A stretch of DNA of 64,000 bases from RGIG426 sp045598965 (GTDB lineage: Bacteria; Bacillota; Clostridia; Oscillospirales; Acutalibacteraceae): contig JAZRVH010000009.1 of assembly GCA_045598965.1 (NCBI GenBank), forward strand, positions 27,904 through 91,903. The letters are read 5' to 3'. The notes beneath the pieces are model-generated. The model ran no database searches, had not been told where the DNA came from, and was given only the letters and a program-made list of their open reading frames with translations. Numbering within the stretch: position 1 is the stretch's first letter; each line of letters opens with the position of its first letter. The position numbers were made by a program, and so were the translations under genes. Below, piece after piece: positions 59,797 through 64,000 of this stretch.

Positions 59797-60696
59797 TTAC
59801 CGGGAAAGTTCCACAATCGTCATATTGTGGGAATCAACGGTAATGATAAATTCGGCGGTGGTGTTGTCTTCAAAAGTGACGTGTGCTCGGGTTTCGCCGA
59901 TTTCCTCGGAGGTGTGGATTTCAAGGGAGTTGTCCTCTGTGAGGCTGACAGTGGCGATGGCTTTGTTATCCACCGAGCAGGAGATGGCGGGAACATCGCC
60001 GCCTAAATCGTAGACTTGCATACTCTCTACGGGCTTGCCGGAAAAGAAGAGGAAGATTGCCGCAACGGTGAGTGTCGCCACGGCAGTGATGGCAACGGCA
60101 AGAAGGCGTGTGTCTTTCTTTTTCAGTACCATAAAGCACAGGGCAAACGCCATCCCTAAACAGAAAATGACGCTTAAAAGATGGCGGGGGAACGTAGAGG
60201 GAAGCACGTAAAAGGCTTGGTACAACCCGAGTCCCACCAAGCTACCGGTTGCCACTGCCAAAATGACGGCAGACAGCGTGTTGTCTCGTTTGACCTGATA
60301 GGCGATGGCACCGCCGGGGATGGTGAGAAATGTCCACCAAATCCATCCGCCGCCGACGTAGTAGGTAACGAAATACTGGTGGAAAACAGTGGCGAAATCA
60401 GCTCCGCCGATAAAAACGTCACAGGCGATTTCCACAAGATAAATCAGCGGTTGACTGATGAGGAAAAACACAAAGCATTTTGCGGCGGCATCCACGGTGT
60501 TTTTGCCGCCCAAAACGACGAAAATTGCCAAAGGAATCCACACATCAAAGGTGAGGGCGGGGTCGGTAAACGAGCTGTCATAGAGGGCGGGAATACAGTC
60601 GAGGACGCCGACAATCACACCGATGATGACGGAAAACAGTACCACGAAGCCCCAAGAAAACGGGCGTTTTATCCATTGCTTTTCGGTAGTTTTCAT
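59797..60696 (-). CDS. Multi-TM membrane protein, unknown function
   Basis: The 299-residue protein has about seven hydrophobic helices in residues 15-215, with an aromatic loop GGGWIWWTFLTIPGG around residue 115, and a C-terminal extracytoplasmic domain (about 225-299) of alternating strands ending in ITVDSHNMTIVEL. I recognise no family; the layout could fit a DUF6518-like or membrane-sensor protein, but this is a guess. The ATG at 60696 follows aaggaag. It is last in the operon behind the RNA methyltransferase and lipid kinase. Confidence 0.8.
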   Translation of the reverse strand: MKTTEKQWIKRPFSWGFVVLFSVIIGVIVGVLDCIPALYDSSFTDPALTFDVWIPLAIFVVLGGKNTVDAAAKCFVFFLISQPLIYLVEIACDVFIGGADFATVFHQYFVTYYVGGGWIWWTFLTIPGGAIAYQVKRDNTLSAVILAVATGSLVGLGLYQAFYVLPSTFPRHLLSVIFCLGMAFALCFMVLKKKDTRLLAVAITAVATLTVAAIFLFFSGKPVESMQVYDLGGDVPAISCSVDNKAIATVSLTEDNSLEIHTSEEIGETRAHVTFEDNTTAEFIITVDSHNMTIVELSR

Positions 60697-60711
60697 ATAA
60701 AACACTTCCTT

Positions 60712-61656
60712 TTATACAGTGACGGGTTCTTTTTTTACGGCAAATTTTTCGGAGAGAACGGTGGGCAGCACAAAGCGGAAATGGTTGGGCAAAATCTCGA
60801 AGGAGACGGTTTTGCTGTGGACGATTTCTCCGTCGATATTGATGCAGGCGGCTTTGTCGCAAACCGCTTCCATTTTAGTGCCCTGCAAATGCTCGCAGAC
60901 TTCCCAGTTGTAATGCTCGCCTCGTTTGTAGCCACCCAGCAAAGACACCATTTTCAGTTTGGATACGGTGGTGACGAGGACGAAATCCAGCAATCCGTCG
61001 TTGGGAACCGAGCCAGGGGCTCCGCAGTATCCGCCGCCGTAATATTGTCCATTGGCGGCAAGGGCAAATAAGAAGCGACCGGAACGCTCGACCACGCCGT
61101 CGGCGGTGGTGATTTTTACCGTAAGATTGTTGCCCGCCGGCTTGCACAGCATTTTAACCACGCCTAAATCGTATGCCATAGAGCCGGAGACAAGGGGCAA
61201 CCGCTTAAAATCGCTCATATAGGCACATACGTCGGCATCGACGCCGAGAGAACAGATGTTGAGAGACAGCTCGCCGTTACATAAAATGCCGTCAACCGGG
61301 ATGGCGTTGCCTTCGATGAGCGAGGACAGGTCTAAAAAGTCTTCCGCCTTTCCGTAGGTTTTGATATAATCGTTACCTGAACCGCAGGGAACGCAGGCGA
61401 TTTCTGCGTTGTTTGCACCGCCTACGCCGTTGGTGACTTCGTTAAGGGTGCCGTCGCCTCCCACCGCATACAGCCGAACGGCGTCGCCTTTACTTGCCTC
61501 CTCATTGGCGTAGGTGCTGGCGTCGCCCGCTTGGTTGGTGATGCGGATTTCGTAGTCTCCGCCGTGAGAGGAAAAATAGGACTCAATTTCGGGGATGAAG
61601 TCCATCGCACGGCTGTGTTTTCCGGCGGCGGGATTCAAAATAAAAACGTGTCGCAA
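60712..61656 (-). CDS. Diacylglycerol/lipid kinase (DagK/YegS family)
   Basis: The 314-residue protein has the DAG-kinase catalytic fold: FILNPAAGKHSRA, GGDGTLNEVTNGV and PCGSGNDYIKTYG (ATP site), and the C-terminal NGQYYGGGYCGAPG and DGLLDFVLV. It phosphorylates a membrane lipid, probably diacylglycerol released during envelope synthesis. The TTG at 61656 lies after tgaggg. It lies 45 bp after the RNA methyltransferase. Confidence 0.92.
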   Translation of the reverse strand: MRHVFILNPAAGKHSRAMDFIPEIESYFSSHGGDYEIRITNQAGDASTYANEEASKGDAVRLYAVGGDGTLNEVTNGVGGANNAEIACVPCGSGNDYIKTYGKAEDFLDLSSLIEGNAIPVDGILCNGELSLNICSLGVDADVCAYMSDFKRLPLVSGSMAYDLGVVKMLCKPAGNNLTVKITTADGVVERSGRFLFALAANGQYYGGGYCGAPGSVPNDGLLDFVLVTTVSKLKMVSLLGGYKRGEHYNWEVCEHLQGTKMEAVCDKAACINIDGEIVHSKTVSFEILPNHFRFVLPTVLSEKFAVKKEPVTV

Positions 61657-61701
61657 AACGATACCCTCATTTCTTTTTTGGTTTCTGTCTGAGCTTCGGG
61701 G

Positions 61702-62808
61702 TTAAAAATACATATATAAGGTGCATTTGAGCATGCCGTTATACAGTTTGCGGCGTTTGTTGGCGGGACGACCGAACAGGGTTTCAAATTCCTCGTCGGG
61801 GCTGATGATGGCGTAATTCCAGCCGGGCTTTTGCACAAACACCTTGCCCATTGTGCGAATGAGGTCTTGGGCGGCTTTCACGTCCAACAACCGCTCGCCG
61901 TAAGGCGGGTTGCACAGCACGGTTCCGGAGTCGCCAATCGGTTCAAAGCGGCGTAAATCTTTATTCGCTGTTTCAAGATGGGCGGCAACGCCTGCTTTTT
62001 CGGCGTTGTCTTTGCAAAGAGACAATACCAAGGGGTCGATATCGGAACCGAACAGCGTGGGGAGATGATCAAGCTTTTCAAAGAAAACGGCACGCTCTCG
62101 TTCCTCCTGCCACTGGTCGGCAGAGAGGAGATTCCACTCTTCGGCGGCAAACGAACGGGATTTGCCCGGGGCGATTTTCGCCGCCTGCAATGCCGCTTCA
62201 ATAAGTAATGTGCCGGAACCGCAGCAAGGGTCAAAAATGCGTTCGGCTTTGCGAGCACGGGCGAGGTCGGCAATGGCGGCGGCAAGCGTCTCTTTTAGAG
62301 GGGCGGCACCGGAAATTTCCCGATAACCCCGTTTGTGTAAGCCGGCACCGCTGGTGTCCAGCAACAAGGACACCTCGTCTTTAAGAATGGTGAATTGGAT
62401 TTGGTAAAGGGCACCCGTTTCGGCAAAGCGGGCTTGGTGGTAGGTTTGGTTCAGTTTGTCCACCACCGCTTTTTTGACAATGGATTGGCAGTCGGGGATG
62501 CTGTGAAGCGTGGAGTTGAGCGACCACCCTTTTACCGGGAAGCGGTCAAGCTTGCCGATATAGTCCGCCCACGGCAAGGCTTTAACGCCTTGATACAGTT
62601 CCTCAAAGGAACGGGCGGAAAAACTGCCCACAAGGATTTGGATGCGTTCCGCAAAGCGGCTTTGGATGTTGGCACGGGCGAGGATGGCGGCGTCGCCGGA
62701 AAACAGCACTCTGCCGTTTTGGGCTTCCACTTTCTCGGCACCGAGGCGTTTCAATTCATCGGCCAACACGCCCTCGATTCCAAACAGACACGGTGCACAA
62801 AAACGCAT
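61702..62808 (-). CDS. THUMP-domain class I RNA methyltransferase (RlmL/YpsC-like)
   Basis: The 368-residue protein has an N-terminal THUMP region (about 1-150) and a Rossmann methyltransferase domain with FDPCCGSGTLLIEAAL (SAM) and the NPPYG motif VLCNPPYGER, which marks guanine-N2 or adenine-N6 rRNA methylation. YpsC/RlmL members modify G2445 of 23S rRNA; the exact site here is inferred. The ATG at 62808 is 7 nt after ggagg. Confidence 0.92.
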   Translation of the reverse strand: MRFCAPCLFGIEGVLADELKRLGAEKVEAQNGRVLFSGDAAILARANIQSRFAERIQILVGSFSARSFEELYQGVKALPWADYIGKLDRFPVKGWSLNSTLHSIPDCQSIVKKAVVDKLNQTYHQARFAETGALYQIQFTILKDEVSLLLDTSGAGLHKRGYREISGAAPLKETLAAAIADLARARKAERIFDPCCGSGTLLIEAALQAAKIAPGKSRSFAAEEWNLLSADQWQEERERAVFFEKLDHLPTLFGSDIDPLVLSLCKDNAEKAGVAAHLETANKDLRRFEPIGDSGTVLCNPPYGERLLDVKAAQDLIRTMGKVFVQKPGWNYAIISPDEEFETLFGRPANKRRKLYNGMLKCTLYMYF

Positions 62809-62841
62809 ATCCAAACCTCCCCATTTTATAATTACCTTTAT

Positions 62842-62870
62842 ACTTTACAACATTTTGGAACAAGGTGCAA
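62842..62870 (-). promoter_or_regulatory. SigA-type promoter of the RNA methyltransferase operon
   Basis: Minus strand TTGCAC, 17 bp, TAAAGT, 33 bp before the ATG. Confidence 0.7.
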
Positions 62871-62900
62871 GCAAAATTTGGTTTTTTTCGAAAATGGGGG

Positions 62901-62929
62901 TTGCAAATGCAGGGAAAATAGGGTAGAAT
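62901..62929 (+). promoter_or_regulatory. SigA-type promoter of tRNA-Arg
   Basis: TTGCAA, 17 bp, TAGAAT, 19 bp before the tRNA. Confidence 0.72.
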
Positions 62930-62948
62930 AGGAAAGCACCAAACATAA

Positions 62949-63025
62949 CCGCCCGTGGCGAAGCTGGATATCGCAGTGGATTCCGATTCCAAAGGCCGGG
63001 GGTTCGAATCCCTCCGGGCGGGCCA
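62949..63025 (+). tRNA. tRNA-Arg (CCG)
   Basis: Acceptor CCGCCCG/CGGGCGG, D-arm GCGA/TCGC with the Arg-identity A20 in TGGATA, anticodon loop TTCCGAT (CCG), T-arm GGGGG/CCCTC with TTCGAAT, discriminator G and encoded CCA. The top anticodon-stem pair is G-A. Confidence 0.95.
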
Positions 63026-63061
63026 AAAAAGCACCAAGTGTTTTTACACTTGGTGCTTTTT
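63026..63061 (+). terminator. Terminator of tRNA-Arg
   Basis: GCACCAAGTG/CACTTGGTGC stem with a TTTTTA loop and T-run. Confidence 0.9.
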
Positions 63062-63109
63062 CGTTTGAAACGGGGGCGGATGGAATAAAAAGTTTGTGCA
63101 GATTTTCCA

Positions 63110-63138
63110 TTGCGTTTTTCGCTTGTATATGCTATACT
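63110..63138 (+). promoter_or_regulatory. SigA-type promoter of the permuted papain-like gene
   Basis: TTGCGT, 17 bp, TATACT, 29 bp before the TTG start at 63167. Confidence 0.78.
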
Positions 63139-63166
63139 TTGCCCAAAGAAGAGGGGAGGTGTCGTT

Positions 63167-63712
63167 TTGAAACCTGAAAAATATGTGTATATCGTTGTGT
63201 CTCAAAGCGGCACACGAATTTCCAAAATGCTTCGTCGAGTGACGAAAGACCCCTACAACCACGTTTCGTTGGCGTTGGATGCAGAATTGCAAAAAATGTA
63301 TTCCTATGGACGGCGACGCTTGCACAACCCGTTTGTCGGCGGATTTGTGCACGAAACGCCGAAAACCGGCGTGTTTGGACATTTTCCGGAGGCGGATGCG
63401 GTGGTGATACGGTTGCCGCTGTGTGCCGAGGCATACGAGAAATTGCAAGACCGACTGCGAGAGATGTATCGCCACAGACGAGAATATCGCTATGATTTCT
63501 TGGGGTTGGGATTGGCGTATTTCGGTAAAACCAAAGCACGCTATCACAAGTCCTATTGCTCCAAGTTTGTGGCGGGAGAATTGCAAAAGGCGGGTGTAGA
63601 AATGCCGAAAAAACGGGTGTTTCGTCCCGTGGACTTTTTGACACTCGACTGTGGGGAGACGGTGTATTCCGGAAAATTGCGAGAATACACGTCGGAAAAG
63701 ACAGAGAAGTAA
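63167..63712 (+). CDS. Permuted papain-like (YiiX/NlpC-P60 type) cysteine hydrolase
   Basis: The 181-residue protein has its catalytic His early, in DPYNHVSLALD (about 29), and its Cys late, in KSYCSKFVAGELQKAG (about 131), the circularly permuted order of YiiX/YaeF-like amidases rather than classical papains. The same FVAxxL stretch after the Cys is typical. These enzymes act on lipids or peptides at the envelope, but no signal peptide is seen. The TTG at 63167 follows ggggaggtg and is the only start with a ribosome site. Confidence 0.85.
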   Translation: MKPEKYVYIVVSQSGTRISKMLRRVTKDPYNHVSLALDAELQKMYSYGRRRLHNPFVGGFVHETPKTGVFGHFPEADAVVIRLPLCAEAYEKLQDRLREMYRHRREYRYDFLGLGLAYFGKTKARYHKSYCSKFVAGELQKAGVEMPKKRVFRPVDFLTLDCGETVYSGKLREYTSEKTEK

Positions 63713-63713
63713 G

Positions 63714-63789
63714 AAAGACCAAAACGCCACAGCGTTATAAGGAATACATTCCTTATGGCACCGTGTGAATGAACTTTTGGTCTTTTTTT
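63714..63789 (+). terminator. Multibranched terminator-like structure
   Basis: An outer stem AAAGACCAAAA (63714-63724)/TTTTGGTCTTT (63775-63785) encloses two perfect hairpins, AACGC/GCGTT (63723-63736, sharing two bases with the outer stem) and ATAAGGAAT/ATTCCTTAT (63737-63756), then 18 nt and a T-run. It terminates the papain-like gene. Confidence 0.6.
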
Positions 63790-63790
63790 C

Positions 63791-63819
63791 TTGACTTTTT
63801 TGGCGTCGTGTGGTATAGT
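63791..63819 (+). promoter_or_regulatory. SigA-type promoter of tRNA-Thr
   Basis: TTGACT, 17 bp, TATAGT, 14 bp before the tRNA. Confidence 0.82.
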
Positions 63820-63833
63820 GCAAAAGCAGTTGT

Positions 63834-63909
63834 GCTGGTGTAGCTCAGTTGGTAGAGCAGCTGATTTGTAATCAGCAGGTCGGGGGTTCGGGTCCGTTCA
63901 CCAGCTCCA
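63834..63909 (+). tRNA. tRNA-Thr (UGU), with an atypical T-arm
   Basis: Acceptor GCTGGTG/CACCAGC, D-arm GCTC/GAGC, anticodon stem GCTGA/TCAGC with loop TTTGTAA (TGT), encoded CCA. The T-stem GGGGG/CCGTT has one G-G clash and two G-T pairs, and the T-loop TTCGGGT lacks the near-universal A58. Confidence 0.88.
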
Positions 63910-63915
63910 GAGAAG

Positions 63916-63949
63916 AAATCCGCCAAAGGCGAAGCCTTGGGCGGATTTT
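63916..63949 (+). terminator. Terminator of tRNA-Thr
   Basis: AAATCCGCC and AAGGC pair with GCCTT and GGCGGATTT around a short loop, followed by TTTT. Confidence 0.82.
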
Positions 63950-64000
63950 GGTTTTGAGTGTAAGGAACGGACTCGAAACGAACTCCAAACTCGGCGAGTG

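Noticed and set aside
62949..63025. tRNA with CCG anticodon as evidence of CGG reassigned to Trp
   Set aside because: It has the Arg-type A20, and CGG encodes conserved Arg residues in ProS (VVRWEKTTRPFLR), so CGG is read as Arg here.

Overview
The window is a 64 kb piece of the chromosome of an anaerobic, endospore-lineage Firmicute, most likely Clostridia close to Ruminococcaceae/Oscillospirales. The evidence is a yaaL-bofA pair, a LysM-GH18 spore-type hydrolase, an NfnAB-type ferredoxin:NADP transhydrogenase, a K+-dependent membrane pyrophosphatase, a papain-family protease carrying a dockerin, archaeal/eukaryal-type ProS, and the Firmicute gene orders infC-rpmI-rplT, plsX-rnc-smc-ftsY and nadD-yqeK/rsfS. 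There is no phage, insertion sequence or CRISPR array. Shine-Dalgarno sites are strong, several genes start at TTG, GTG or ATC, and most readable promoters are SigA-like with 17-bp spacers.

Layout. 1-6.2 kb: a cut-off lipoprotein, prmA-rsmI, a DUF3810 membrane metalloprotein, a small membrane protein behind two LexA boxes, and a P-loop ATPase. 6.3-14.7 kb (+): proS (with an in-frame TAG), two cyclophilins, an alpha/beta hydrolase, membrane-anchored murF, ddl and two surface proteins. 14.7-20.9 kb (+): infC-rpmI-rplT behind a structured leader, then an RNA methyltransferase, dprA, topA and dut. 20.9-24.8 kb (-): a Cys-rich protein, efp, an M24 peptidase, an endonuclease-IV-like protein, yqeG and rpsU. 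24.9-37.6 kb (-): one long run plsX-rnc-smc-ftsY-rdgB-yhbY-nadD/yqeK-LCP-rsfS-leuS. 37.6-38.7 kb: an unknown Cys protein and yaaL-bofA. 38.7-44.9 kb (-): an unusual metabolic operon of ThDP enzyme, two-domain aldolase, sugar kinase, epimerase and HAD phosphatase. 45-50.6 kb (-): the dockerin protease and nfnA-nfnB-metY. 50.6-52.3 kb (-): an AT-richer unknown gene, a probable 6S RNA and tRNA-Lys. 52.3-64 kb: LysM-GH18 hydrolase, a lipoprotein, a MATE exporter, hppA, yfbR, a zinc-ribbon membrane protein, a lipid kinase, an RNA methyltransferase, tRNA-Arg, a permuted papain-like protein and tRNA-Thr.

The most notable observation concerns the amber codon. All 60 genes whose 3' end I can see stop at TAA (40) or TGA (20); none stops at TAG. 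The only in-frame TAG in any gene body is codon 15 of proS, normally an essential gene. This may mean that UAG is vacated or reassigned in this organism, or that proS has a uORF/reinitiation arrangement; the window alone cannot decide. Other points of interest are the tandem SOS operator, the five-gene ThDP/aldolase operon, the start-codon hairpin in front of yaaL-bofA, the 6S RNA candidate and a tRNA-Thr with a damaged T-arm.
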